A stretch of 64,000 nucleotides of DNA from assembly GCF_002999335.1 (NCBI RefSeq), contig NW_020312752.1, positions 186,001-250,000 of the forward strand, given 5' to 3'. A program made the translations under genes and the position numbers. Numbering within the stretch: position 1 is the stretch's first letter; every line of letters starts with the position of its first letter. Shown here one piece after another: positions 46,868 to 58,177 of the stretch. This DNA comes from Cyclospora cayetanensis (taxonomy: Eukaryota > Apicomplexa > Conoidasida > Eucoccidiorida > Eimeriidae). The notes beneath the pieces are model-generated. The model saw only the letters and a program-made list of their open reading frames with translations. It was not told the DNA's origin and did not search any database.

Positions 46868-47594
46868 ATGCAGTCCAAGAGGAGGCCCCCATTGGGGAAG
46901 GACCAGCAGCAGCGGAAGAAAAAGAGGAAGCAGCAGCTGCTGCCTGTACACAAGAGCGGTACCCAAACAGCTTCGGAAAACAGCCATGCCGGCAGCAACA
47001 AGAAGAAACCAGCACCCGCAGAACTAGCAGCACGGGGAGCAGCGAGGGGGAACAGCAACAGCAGCAACAGCAGCAACAGCAGCAGCAACAGCAGCAGCAG
47101 CAACAGCAGCAGCAGCATCAGCAGCAAGCGTGACATCGATGCCCTCTTTGCACCCCTCAAGGCGGCACAGCAGCAGCGGCAACAGCAGCAGAAGGTTGAG
47201 CGGGAGCGGCAACGGCAGCGGATGCTTTGGCAGCAGCAGAAGAAGAAGAAACACAAGAAGGGGGAGCAGCAAAAGCAGCAGCAACCCCCACCGGGAGTTG
47301 CTGCTGCTGGACTTCGGAAGAGAACCACTGACGGTTTGCCTATATACTCGCTTGAGGAGCTCAAAATTGGTAACACCTACGCTCTGTTTTCTTCTCCTCC
47401 CTGCTGCTGCGTGCGCGGCGTGTTGCTGAAGGCCCCTCTTCGCTTGCCCCCTACTAAGGCTTCAGCTAAGGGAGCAGTAGCACAACGAAATCGGAGACTG
47501 ATTCGTTCGCGCTGCCGCTTGCGCTGCTGTTGCTGCTTCAGGTCAAGGTGGAAATACACCACAATGCCCGTTCGACTGCTCGTGCTGCTTCTAG
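46868..47594 (+). CDS. DUF1764-type lysine/glutamine-rich protein
   Basis: Exons 46868-47369 and 47542-47594 give 184 residues. The donor is ATTG|GTAACA and the acceptor TGCTGCTTCAG, both phase 1. The C-terminus matches what I recall of the small eukaryotic DUF1764 family: DIDALFAPLK, a basic Q/K-rich linker, LPIYSLEELKIG, then after splicing GNTPQCPFDCSCCF and stop, with the family's CPFDCxCCF ending. The N-terminal half has SN and Q homopolymer tracts. Without splicing the frame reads on and the Cys motif is lost, so the ending strongly supports the intron. The exact molecular function of the family is not known to me. The basic runs suggest a nucleolar or RNA-associated location; this is inference. 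Confidence 0.8.
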
Positions 47595-48193
47595 TCCAGA
47601 GCGGCGTTTTTTACTGCGAAGTCGAGAAAGCCGTCTTCCATGTTGCATTCTGATCGCGCTCTTAAAAGAGCAGAGGAAAGAAAAGATACCAAACGTTCGC
47701 GCCCACAGGCTCCCCACGCCTCCCTTTGCCCCCTCCTTGCCTTTAGGCAGCAGCGGTTCCTCATAGGATTTGGCGTTGAAATGGCTGCAAGCCTTCTTTT
47801 GCCGCAGTTGCGTTGCGGCCATTTTTTTGTAGGCGCTGCATGTGCCGACCTCTTTGCGTGTTGCGTGGGTAGTAGAGCAGTAGCTTTTGCTGCGGCAGCA
47901 CATGCGATTCGGCGAGCAGCTGCCTGCCACGGGGGCGTCTCAGTTGCAGAGTCGCCAGTATGTGCTTTCTCGGGGTAGTCAGCTGAGTACGCAAAACAGC
48001 TCTATTAGGGGAGGCAAAGCTCATTGAGGAAGGGTTTCCTCTTGCGCCAATGCGCTCTGCGCTGAGGCCCTTCCTAAGCGCAGCTCTTGCTCCAGTCTGC
48101 CTGCCTAGCTAGCCACACGTAACAAGGGGCCTAGTCCGCTAGCTAGCTCGCTAGCTAGCTCGTTAGGTGGCTGCCGACTTTGGTCAAAAGGGT

Positions 48194-49390
48194 TCACGGG
48201 GCAGTATCTAGCCGAAAAGCCTCAGTGCATTGCAGCAAATTACAGGAACGGGCGGACTGCACGGCCAGGAGCAGCTCTCCGGAGGCTGCCGCGGCTGCAG
48301 TCGAGGGCGATCGCTTGTTTCGCGGAGAAAGGCACAGCGCCTCTCCAAGCGCAAGTCGCTCTTCCTCCTTAGCCTTCCCTGCTGCTGCTGAGGAGCAGGA
48401 GGCCTCCCCAAACGGGAGCGAGAGGACTGCCTCCAATGCACTACCATCTGCGGGGCATGAAAACACGGGAATGGTGTTGCTCCCGCCGCTCTCCTTGTTG
48501 CGTTCATTGAGCGGGAGGAGCCGGCGTTTCCTGGCTGGAAATCTGCTTGATTCCTCATCACTGTTGCTGCTGGTGCCAGGCTCTCTGCTGAGGACGTCCT
48601 CCTGCTCTTCCGAGGGGCCATGCAGCTGCTGCCGCACTGCAACCCACGGCAGTCTCTTGACAGCTGAACAGCAGTAGCTGCAGGGGAGTTTCGCAGCGGC
48701 AGCCGCTGCTGCAGCCGCCCCTTCCTGCCGCTTCGGCACGGCCAGAGCTGCTGCGGCAACGGCTGCATCGCCTTCGAGGCTTTTAAGGACGTCCGCAGAC
48801 ACCGACAAGGCCGGAAGAGCGGCAGCAGCCGCCGGTGCGGAGCGCACCTTGACTCCCCATTTCCTCAGGTGTACGTACACCCCAAGGCCGGCACCTGGGG
48901 ATGCGTCGTCGCAGCTGGCGCAGCCCGCCTCACGTTGACACCCGCTTATCTTCTGTTGCTGCTGCAGCGGATGAACAAACTGCCCCGTATCCGCGTGGAT
49001 CAGCAGCAGCGAGCAGCACTCTGACGCGGCAGGAAAATCCCACGGATACAGCAACACCACGTTCCTCATCTCGGCGGGCGCAGGCGCCTCAGAAGCGCGC
49101 CTTGCTGCTGCCTCCTGCTGCAGCGACGCCGCGGAGTCGGCGCGGCTCCCTGTGGAGGGCGGCTTGAGGCAGAACTGCGTGCCAAGTCGCGTCCAGCAAC
49201 GGCCGTTGTAGAGGAAGAGGCAAGCGGCACTGAGTGACGGTATCCACAGGCCTGCAGCCACGGAACCCCCTGACCAGCCGGATGCTGCGGCGGATCTCGC
49301 TGCAGCGAAAACACGTGCGCCAAACGTACGAAGGCGCGGAATCGCTTCCCACAGGGGCAAGCGGCCTTCTGCATACTCGGCTGGAGACAT
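48194..49390 (-). CDS. Unknown protein, Ala/Ser/Cys-rich, single visible exon
   Basis: From the first in-frame ATG (49390, MSPAEYAEGRLPLWEAI) the frame gives 398 residues. It is open further up to 49588 without another ATG, so the gene may start in an upstream exon. Ordered-looking parts are the first 90 residues (with CLFLYNGRCWTRLGTQFCL) and MRNVVLLYPWDFPAASECC, SLLLIHADTGQFVHPLQQQ and GLGVYVHLRKWGVKVR. The second half contains poly-Ala and low-complexity Ser/Glu stretches. No domain is recognised. It is divergent to ispD. Confidence 0.5.
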   Translation of the reverse strand: MSPAEYAEGRLPLWEAIPRLRTFGARVFAAARSAAASGWSGGSVAAGLWIPSLSAACLFLYNGRCWTRLGTQFCLKPPSTGSRADSAASLQQEAAARRASEAPAPAEMRNVVLLYPWDFPAASECCSLLLIHADTGQFVHPLQQQQKISGCQREAGCASCDDASPGAGLGVYVHLRKWGVKVRSAPAAAAALPALSVSADVLKSLEGDAAVAAAALAVPKRQEGAAAAAAAAAKLPCSYCCSAVKRLPWVAVRQQLHGPSEEQEDVLSREPGTSSNSDEESSRFPARKRRLLPLNERNKESGGSNTIPVFSCPADGSALEAVLSLPFGEASCSSAAAGKAKEEERLALGEALCLSPRNKRSPSTAAAAASGELLLAVQSARSCNLLQCTEAFRLDTAP

Positions 49391-49694
49391 CGAGGCATGA
49401 TGAGGCTGTAGACTGCTGTCGCTCTCTCTCAGTCCTTCCCGACCCTCCACGCACAGCCTTCCGTTGCCACCGAGAGCAGCGCTCTTACGCCGAAAGGCGG
49501 AATGCGCAAGGCGCCAGCCGCTGGACTGTACAGACAGCGCAGCTAGCGCGGAGAGGCACTCACTTCTGAGCCGCTTCCTCAGGATCAAAAACCCTCAAAG
49601 CTGCTGCAGGACCCCAAAAGATCTTTTTTCACATTTCTAATGCCCCAAGACGACATATTCCACTCATTGCATGCCTATGCACATCACCACCCCC

Positions 49695-49729
49695 GCTGGG
49701 AGGGGCCCCCTCCGGGGGCCCCTCCCAGC
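49695..49729. promoter_or_regulatory. Perfect 16-bp inverted repeat, G+C-rich hairpin
   Basis: The arms GCTGGGAGGGGCCCCC and GGGGGCCCCTCCCAGC are exact reverse complements separated by TCC. The hairpin lies between the divergent gene at 48194-49390 and ispD. More GGGGCCCC-type sequence follows at 49927-49950. It may be a promoter element or a structure in the ispD 5' untranslated region. Confidence 0.6.
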
Positions 49730-49960
49730 CCCACCCCTCCCCCCGGTGCGAGGGAAACACACGAGGGTTTCAAGGCTGCTGCACGGCTTCTTCGGGGATC
49801 TTTCTCGTAGTCTTCCTAAGGAAGAACGAAATATATTCGCGTGCTCATGCGTCTTTCTGCCCGCTACTGTCCCCCCTCTGAACACGCCTGCGTCTATTCG
49901 CACCAGTCTCTGTCTTCGCGGTGTCGGGGGCCCCTGGGGCCCCCAGTCCCTCTGCGCTTC

Positions 49961-51666
49961 ATGCCACCGGCAGGGGCCCCCATGCAGCGGGCTTTGGCGC
50001 AGATCGTCGTGCTGCAGCAGCAGCTGCTGCTGCAGCTACTGCTGCTGCTGCTGCTGCTCCCGTCTGGAGAGCAACTCACGGCCAGTGCCTTGCGAAGAAC
50101 GCAGCAACAACCCCCAGTCGCCTCCCTCTCCTGCCTTCCTGAGGCGCCCCCCTCCCTGCTGCAGCCAGCCGCGCTTCCTGGAAGCACGGGCAGGCTCTTG
50201 CCGCCGTCAGCAGCAGTACGGGCAGCAGCAACCCCACCGGTGCAAGCCTCGACGTCGGGTGAAGGCGTTTCAGCAGCTGAAGGCGTGCACGTGTATATTG
50301 TGCTGGCTTCCGGGGGTATAGGGAGGCGCTGCGGCGGACTGCAGCCGAAACAATTCCAGCCGCTGCTGTGGGGGACAGACGCAGCCTCCATCTCGGCTGC
50401 TAAGCTCCTTTCCATCAACAGCTGCAACAGCAGTGACACCTGCAGCGGCAGTAACACCTTCATTTTAGAGGGTATGGTCGTTGTTGCCGCGCCGCAGTAC
50501 AGGCATCGTCTCTTGCCCGTTTTTGAGAGGTTTCAGCAGCAGCAGCAGCAATCCTGTGCCTTTTTATTTGCGTCGCCAGGCGAGGAGCGGTGGGAGTCCG
50601 TTTGGCACGGGGTAGAGCAAGTCTGCATGCACCTTCAGGAGCAGCAAGAGCAACACAAGGACGAAGAAGAAAAGCATCAGCAGGGGGAAAGGCGCAGCCA
50701 GCAGGGGCTCCAGAATTGTGCGCAAACCCCTGCAGCTCGCAGACAAAGAGCTCTCGAATTCCTTCGAATAGTTCGCTCTCAGCAACAAGACCAGCAGCAG
50801 AAAACGCCGCGCGGGGTGTACGTACTGGTGCACGATGCAGCCCGGCCTTGCATGCCCCCCACAGCAGCAGGAGCCGCAGTTGCTGCTGCTTCTGCTGCAT
50901 CAAGAAGCTCCGCAGTCGTGTGCTCAGCAGCAACAGACACCGTGAAGCTAGGAACGCCAAAGGCAGGCGTGTATGGCCATCTACCTCGCGGAGACACCCT
51001 GCTAGCACAAACTCCCCAGGTGCAGTCGCGCTGTCTCTCTGTCTGTACTCCTCCCTCAGCAGCAGAAGCTGCGGCTGCTACTTGTGCCGGCTGCCACATC
51101 TCTTCCGCAGGGAAGACGGCTCTCCAGTAGGGGCCTCGTGTGCGCTGCCGCTGCCCTCGCTGGCTCTGAGTGAGTCGGCAGCTGCATGCCACAGCAATTT
51201 CGTTGGATTCGTTGCGCGCGTCTCTTTTTGTGTGTGTATGGTGCAGGTGCTGAGACTTGACGTGCTGCTTCAGGCCTTCGCCGAGCTCTTCGCGTTGCAG
51301 CATGAGCAGCAGCAGCTACAACAAACGTCACCGCAGCACCAAAAACGCCTCCAGGAGATTGACGCGATCCTGCAAGGCATTACAGATGATGTCTCCCTCT
51401 TGCAACTGCTGCCGAACTCAGCAGCAAGCGCGGCAGCACAAGCCAGAGACTCAGCGTGCGCCGTTGTGTTGAGCGGCGACAGCCGAGAAAACTTGAAACT
51501 CACAACACGAGGAGACATCGCTGCTGCCGCTGCACTGCTGCTGCAAGAGGCGGATACTCCCGAGGCGTTGCCGTGGCTGCGCCTATTGGGCTTGAGCCAC
51601 AGCAGTGGCAACAACGACAGCAGCAGCGACAAGGGAGCAGAGAGCTGCAGATCGTGTGGTGGATAG
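49961..51666 (+). CDS. ispD: 2-C-methyl-D-erythritol 4-phosphate cytidylyltransferase (IspD), apicoplast
   Basis: IspD converts MEP and CTP to CDP-ME, the third step of plastid isoprenoid synthesis. Exons 49961-51019 and 51247-51666, phase 0 (CAG|GTGCAG donor, GTGTATGGTGCAG acceptor), give 492 residues. Family motifs in order: VLASGGIGRRCGGLQPKQF (CTP-binding loop with Arg and Lys), PGEERWESVWHGV, VYVLVHDAARPCM (metal-binding Asp), AATDTVKLG, DTLLAQTPQ, and in exon 2 ITDDVSLLQLL and SRENLKLTTRGDI with the conserved Lys. The N-terminus has a signal-like segment (VVLQQQLLLQLLLLLLLL) followed by about 85 Ser/Ala/Pro-rich residues, a bipartite plastid leader. Alternative starts are ATGs at 49847 and 49982; the latter puts the hydrophobic core closest to the start. 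Poly-Q insertions, including a 65-residue charged one before the DAARP motif, make it much longer than bacterial IspD (about 230-240 residues). Confidence 0.93.
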
Positions 51667-54600
51667 CGCGTTTCAGCGCGTGAGACGCAGCAGGGACTGT
51701 TATACACCTGCCCTCTGAGACTTCGTGCCGTGCGGGCTTTCCCTTTAGCCTTGGCTCCTTCGTGGCGAACTTCAGTCTCTGTAGAGGCATCCTCTTTTCT
51801 AAGCCTAGTTGCCGTATTCTCTAGGGAAACGCTGCACTTCCACACGTCTGCGTATTGCCAGCGCATCGCTGCTGCGCACTCTTTCGCCGTTTTCACGCTG
51901 CCCTCTTGCCTCGTCCTCGACCTTTTGGCGAGGGGGAGGGGGGAAGGCTGCTCTGGCTCCGCTTCCTGGCCACATCATGTCCACTGCTCCCATCCCCCTC
52001 ATTTTTCTTTTTTCATGAGCGCTCCAGCACCTGTCGCTTCCACGCAAGCGCGCTACTCTCCTTGTTCGGGAGGGCTCTAGTTCGCATCTTCGCAACTCCT
52101 AAAAGATGCTTCGAGATTCTCATCTTCTAGAGGGTCCCTCACTCCTGCGCATCACTGGGTGCCTAGAACTTACTCCCGAGGAGCTTGCACGCAGTCTCTC
52201 AACAGCTCCTCCGTAGTAGGCGGAGAAGCGAGAGGGGGGAGAGGGAAGTAGACGGGGGAGGCACTCTAGGGGGTCACTGATGCGCGCGCACGTGCTCGAA
52301 GTGGTCCAAAGCCTAGAGCTTGCTCCGCTTTTTCGATCTGAGCATGACGTGGGGCAGGCGCTTGCACCTCACAGAGTTCGAAATGGAAGCTTCAAACGGG
52401 CGCCTTCGCTGCTGTGGCATCAGCGGTATACACAAGAGCCCTCAAAATGACTGTCCTTGTTCCTCGTTCTGTCCCTTGGCGTATTGGCTCGGGTTCAATG
52501 CCGCAACGTCCTGTTAACAGCACGGTCTGTACACCTCCGTCTGAAACTCCCTTCCCGGCGGCCGCTCCGCGGAAGTATCGTAGAGCACTGGATAGACACC
52601 CAGAGCCTCCAGCGGCACTCGTGTCACCCGTCTCCCCGAGAATGATCCCTTTGGCTGTTTTGCTGTGCTCGACAGGCCCACCAGGCTGGAAGGGATTTAC
52701 TTGGGGAGGCTGAAGGCTGACCCCCCTGTGCTTTGTTGATCCCCTGCTGCACCGAACTATGCCTCTGCTAGAACTAGCTAGATTTCAGAGTTGTTTAGAT
52801 GTGGCTCCCCTGATCGCGCTATACTGCTGCCCGCGGGCAGTGTCGCGGTTCGGCCTAAAGGAGGAGGGACTGCGGATAGACATTCGGGAGAAGTGGAGCG
52901 ATCGTAAATAAGAGCTGTATCTTCAAGCCTACGGTGCGCGTGAACGAACGGGCCGTGCATAGTCCCTCATGGTGTCCTGCCCCTTAAGACTGTACGCTGG
53001 TCACTTCTGTGGCGCCTCGTGCTCTATGGCTCAGGTCGGCAGTAGCTGTACACGCGCGATACATTGTTATGACGGCACGGGAAGCTTGCTTTAAAGGTTC
53101 TCGAATTTTTCATTATTCTTTTAGAGAGCTGCTTATTTTGAGCCTCAGGTAGAGTGGCCTCTAGAGCAATTCAGTGTGGATACATTCGATCATCAACGGG
53201 GGTCTTTACTCGCCGCGCTGGACGCAGAAAGAGCCCTCTGCTGCCCGCTGTTCTGCCCCGCCATCCATCGGAAAAGGCACACTGATCGGCAAGCCAAGCT
53301 GGTTCTTTGGAATCGGATCCTACAGAGAGAGTATGTGTTGGCTGCTACAGCGTGTGCATATCCCCCAGAGTGGATAGCAGGTGCCAGAATGACATGCACT
53401 CTTTAAGGGCATGTACACTGCGCACAGTGCAACCACAGTCTTGGTAATGATGCAAGCAAAAACAGACTACACATAATAAGACCAGCTGCTGTCTCTCCAT
53501 CTCATGTGCCTGTAGATTTGTCCTCCAGCCATGAGGATATACATGTTCCTTTCCTGCAGCGTAGCCTTGTACTGTACCACAACTGCGTTTCGGGATAAAC
53601 TTTCGATGGCGCACATGCGCATCGTGAGATACCACGCATAGTGTATTGTTCACTCTGCAGAAAGAACATGTAAATCTTGTGCGGGGGAGTATGTACTATG
53701 TTGTAAGAGGAGGCGCAGTAAGCAAGCCACCACTTGCAAAGTTCCTGAACACACACCGGCTCATCCGTGATTACCCGGCCCAGCTTATTCCCGATTGCGC
53801 AAACCGACGCTTTCCTAGACTATCAGTAAAAGGAAACGTTTAACGTGTGCATAGTTAGTTTCAAGAGTTGTACGGCAGAAGGCATCAGGCCTTGACTCTA
53901 CCAAGTATGAGGCTTTCTCCACCTTGAATATAGTGGCTTGAAGTCGCTTCGATAATTTTGCAGCTAAGGCCATTGGTGATTTTCCACTTTTTCGAGCAAG
54001 GTTGAAATCACTCGTTTGGTACCTGGAACGGTATGTGCTGCGCCTTTTGGCACACTCTCTCCGTTGTTCATAGTTCTTCTGTTGTGCACCCCTGAGAGCC
54101 CGAAGTCTTCACACAGCTCATCATCCCGATGTGCCTATTTGATTTCGTCAATGCGGGTTCTGAGACCTTGGATGCCTGCCTCCATCTGGCTAGCTCGTGA
54201 ATATTGGTGCTGTCACTACTCAATCCGCTACGAAGCTTGGTTTTCGCTCATTGCGTTCTTCCGGCTAAAATTTTTGGGCGTGTACGGTGGTTCGCATACT
54301 GAGACATGGGCGAGTGCTGTGAGCTGATAATCGAATTCGGGCGACTTTTTGAGGAGCGTTGTGGATATTTATCTCAAAGGCCCAAAAAAAGGAAGCACAG
54401 AGCGCTCAGAAAGGCTGAAAAAAGGCTTGCCTGACTTCAACTACTTAAACATCGAACTCGATTGAAAATGATACAGAAATACGTGCAAATCCATTCTCAC
54501 GTCATCAGCTTATCTACCAGCTTCGCTTAGTCAATCGCACGAAATGTTTCGGGGTAGAAAATCGATATGAGGGGAAACAAAGAACTGGAACGGTGCGTTG

Positions 54601-56322
54601 GGCACGTAGGTTTCAAATGGGAAAGCATTCATTTTCTTGGATGACGGCTGCAGCACACCTTGACGAGCGTATTCCGCTTGCCACGGGGGGGTACTTGCCA
54701 TGATAGTTCTGTCACGGTTATGACTGTATTCAAGTAATATTTTAACGGTAAGCCAGTACCCGTGTGACGTACGTGGTTAGAAGAGTAAGAAGGGTTGTAC
54801 CCTCCGCAGAAAACAGCAACGTGCAATAAGTAAGTGATAAATTTTCTTCCTTGTAGCGCCCTAATCCTACGTGGACACCAGCAACAAAATCACAAAAGGA
54901 GGCGGCAAACCCGGAACTTCGTTAAGCCCTACGGTAAGCAGCATGTGGATCCATGAAAAGCGGTGTCTACAGTGGGCCAAGCACACTGCAGCAGTGTCTT
55001 CCTCGCTAGATACTCATTGTTGGGGTGTGGTCAACGAATGGACTCCGACTTGACTATGCGTATACGCTGTCACTGGTTAATTCCATACAGCAAGAGCCCA
55101 CCTTTCTTGGGTGGTACCCTGCGGTGTGTGATGGCAAAATAGTGGCGAGCTTTTCTGGAAGAAAGTCATCTATTGTTTCTTCAAGTTTTGCTAGGTTTGG
55201 GGGACAAAGGGTCTGCTCATCAAGCCATCAGGAGGGGTTTTTCACTCAGCCCCCTCCCGATAACCTTCATCCACTGGGCTTCATGGCCTGCCAGGCGAGA
55301 CAGCCAATATAAAAGTATCTACACCATCTGAAGAGTATTCGTGGCGTTCCGGCACAACAGCTCGCAGTAGCGGAACGCACAGGCGTCCAGTGCACGTTTT
55401 CCCCTTTTGGGGCCCACCGTGCTCCGCACCACTTGCAGTGGACGAACAGCCAGGCAATAGAGGAAATGCTAACCTAATCACTGATTGAGCGAAAACTGGC
55501 GCACTATAAACCATCATGGCGGTGCTTGAGCCACCACCCAGGCACTGCACACACCGGCAAGCGAGCGCTTCAACTACGCGATCTCAGAGCATGGCGTGCC
55601 ACCAGCAACGGCACAAGGGACACCAGTGCATGGTAGCCTCTTAACTGTGAAAAAGTTTCGTATTTAGCAGCATGAAGGTACAGAGAATATTGGATGCGAA
55701 GATAGTCACTGGACTCCCCTTGCATGGGGAGTAATCTAAAACCGTTGCACAGCTCAGGATCGACTCATTCCTTTGCACAATACGTGTAACAAATCACGCA
55801 TACAAAAACAGGAGAAGCAATCGCAGAAATAAGTGTGTAAGAAACAATCAGGCTCAGGCGTTCATATCGGAACTGGCTATCGAGGGTGGTTCACCACTTC
55901 CTGGCAGAACCTCCAAGAAATAGGATTTCTGCCAAGCCGTAGGCAGCACCAAAAGCAAAACAATAGTTTCATGCATGCACTACGGGGGGGTCCCAAATAA
56001 GACAAGTAGCAATGAAAGCGGGAAGCTTGGGTGCTGCCAGCCTGACTCAGCTAGTGGTGGAGTCTCACGCACACAGCAGCGAAATTCCGTATGACCACTT
56101 CCTATGTCCTGTGCTTTAAACTTTAACTCTACTCCTTTAATTAATTTTCTGCCGCAGAAAATGTAAAGACAGCCCCTTTTTGCTTCTGATTTCCGCTGGT
56201 GCCCCGAGGCCACCCCAACTCGAGTGACCGCTAGCAGCAAACTTGTCAAAGTGCCAGCATCGAGGCGTAAACCCCATCCGTAAGTTCCTAGGCATTTGTT
56301 CCTCGTCACGAGCCTCTTCAAG
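51667..56322. other. Repeat-poor spacer with scattered coding-like stretches, no complete gene
   Basis: On the plus strand, 52105-52215 (ATG to stop, containing LTPEELARSLSTAPP), 52280-52453 (ATG to stop, containing LEVVQSLELAPLFRSEHDV), 52450-52713 (ATG to stop, MTVLVPRSVPWRIG), 53176-53406 and 54874-54932 (ends at a GTAAGC donor) have protein-like composition. On the minus strand, about 54130-54207 (SQMEAGIQGLRTRIDEIK and stop) does too. None has a full set of start, splice and stop signals that I could join. They may be exons of small-exon genes or relics. No simple repeats longer than a few units were seen. Confidence 0.3.
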
Positions 56323-57186
56323 ATGTGTCAGCTGTGCTGCAATCCAGCCGGAGAGAAGAGCTGCTGCTGCTTCAACTTGGCAATAGGCCTTTTGATAATC
56401 GCGGCCTACTTCGGCGTCATTGGCGGCTTGGACATATATCAAGCAAAACAGACAATCCCTTATTCCGAGACGCAGTTCGTGGGTGGCATCATCAATGCGG
56501 TCATTGGGGGCTACGTATGCCTGTGCGTTGGTCTCGGGTTCCTCAAGCTTGGACTTATTGCCTACCTCTTCACGTTCGTGGCCTTCATCGTGACTCTGGC
56601 CAATGGCCTCTTCAAGGTGGGGCTTATGAGGCGCTATTGTAGTTTGGCTGGCTTGCGATTTGTGCCACTGCTGTGGGGGTAGAGCGCTGACACCGGAAAA
56701 TGTCTCACAACGCGGATCGCCCTAATGCATCGATGCCGGTAGTAAACGCTTTGCCTTGTAGATTAGCTTTAGCGCAGAGGCACAGGCAGTTGCATTGGCG
56801 TATCTGCCTCCCCTCTGCTCGGCGAACGTTTGCAACTGTGCTGGCCATGCTTGTAGTGAATTTCTAGGGGTCTCCTCAAGGCATCAAACATGGCCTTCAG
56901 AGTGTGTGCGTCGTGCATAATTTCTGCTCAGTTAATTGCTTTTATCATCGATTGGGTCCACTGGGGGCGCGGCCTGTCGGACGGCACGATCGAATTTCAG
57001 TGGGTAATGGTCACCTCTTCCCTTACGCAGCTTTTTACCATCGGTGTGGTCTTTGGGTTTGCCAATCTTTTCTGGTCAGCTGCCTGCGTCTTCAAGGCTG
57101 GCGGCAACGGGTGTGAGTTCAAGACCTACAAGCAAATCGAGGCAGGCAAGGGAAAAGCTGCCAAGACACTCGATGAGGAAGTGTAA
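56323..57186 (+). CDS. Small Cys-rich multispan membrane protein
   Basis: Exons 56323-56616 and 56881-57186 (TTCAAG|GTGGGG donor, CTCCTCAAG acceptor, phase 0) give 199 residues. The start MCQLCCNPAGEKSCCCF has seven Cys in 17 residues, a likely palmitoylated cap. Hydrophobic segments lie at about 17-37, 52-73, 77-95, 105-125 and 138-165, which suggests four or five membrane spans. The C-terminus is basic and hydrophilic (FKTYKQIEAGKGKAAKTLDE). An alternative first exon reading past the donor stops 20 codons later and loses the last spans. The layout resembles small tetraspan pellicle or secretory membrane proteins of coccidia, but no named family is recognised. Confidence 0.7.
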
Positions 57187-57907
57187 ATATGCTTGAGGAG
57201 TCCGACGATACTGGGGGCGAGGCGGGGGCCCCGCCTTCAGAACGGCAACGCCTGAGCCTCCTCACCATGCAGCATACACTACAGGTTCCTTAGGGTATGT
57301 CTGAAGAGTTGGTTTTCCGTTTTAGGGGGTGTTTTTTGCCAGCTAGTCACTATGAAGCTGCCTTCTTCTCACAGCACTCATTGCAGAGGAACTCGTTATT
57401 GGCCCCCGGCCAAAAGGACTCATACAAACAGCCCGCGGAACGTTTTGCTTCTATACTTGAAAAAGCTGGACATGGGGAGAGGCGCAAGCAGAGGGTTGCA
57501 TGTTCTGGCTCTGGCCGACAGACACCTTTTCCAAGGTTTTTGAATCCTTCCATTTATGCAGGGGCCTCCGCACGCGGCCCTGTAGAGAGACCAACTCGGC
57601 GTGACAGGAAAACGAACGAGCTTCATTCTCGACTGTACTTGAGTAGCAGTCAAGTTGCACGCTGCGCTTCCGTTTTCAGACTTCTCGGCAGTTCGAATGC
57701 TCTTTGGACGCATGAAGAGCAAAGGACTGCTTGGAGAGTTTTCCCTTTGCCAGAGTGCCGCAGCAGTCCCTTTTGAGGACCTGTTAGGTGCCTCGTAAGG
57801 ATCCTCCAAGTTATCCAGTATATAGTAATGCAACCGGCATTGCAGCGTTGAATGGAGTCTAGGGAGTGCGCAAGGATGTAAATGGACCGCTGTCTCCTCT
57901 TCTGTAG

Positions 57908-58177
57908 GGTGCGGTTGCCACTCAAGTGCTTGGCAGTGACTGGCCCAAAATTACCGCAGGGAAAATTGACCAGTCTGATGTCAATGGCCACCTTCGTTTG
58001 GAAGCTTACGGGAGGTCGCGCAAGGATCACGCGACAGCTGCTCGACAAAGTGGACTGGAAAGACCCTCCTCAGCGCGCACGTCGAAAACAAAGGGCAGTC
58101 ACGGATACATAAAAGGCAGCCTTCCCTCCCTCCCTGCACCACAAGCTACACTCCCAACCCCTTGGGGAACTGAATGA
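57908..58177 (+). CDS. Terminal exon of an unidentified gene
   Basis: After a strong acceptor (tgtctcctcttctgtag) the frame reads 89 residues to TGA, starting GAVATQVLGSDWPKITAGKI and continuing with DVNGHLRLEAYGRSRKDHA, then a basic Ser/Pro tail. Composition is clearly protein-like. The upstream exons are not identified. An ATG frame at 57297-57776 (MSEELVFRFRGCF) is a candidate, but no donor joins the two in phase convincingly. The preceding membrane protein ends in an in-frame stop at 57186. Confidence 0.4.
   Translation, partial: GAVATQVLGSDWPKITAGKIDQSDVNGHLRLEAYGRSRKDHATAARQSGLERPSSARTSKTKGSHGYIKGSLPSLPAPQATLPTPWGTE

Noticed and set aside
46298..47376. Long minus-strand Leu/Cys/Phe-rich ORFs opposite the DUF1764-type gene
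   Set aside because: They are antisense translations of its Q, K and SN tracts.
48115..48170. GCTAGCTAGCTC repeats next to the 48-49 kb gene
   Set aside because: Only two 12-bp copies and a few palindromic GCTAGC sites; too small to call a functional repeat.
53990..54260. Minus-strand reading MEAGIQGLRTRIDEIK, stop, HRDDELCEDFGLSG, considered as a retroelement relic
   Set aside because: The composition is suggestive, but I saw no reverse transcriptase, integrase or terminal repeat, so a mobile element is not supported.
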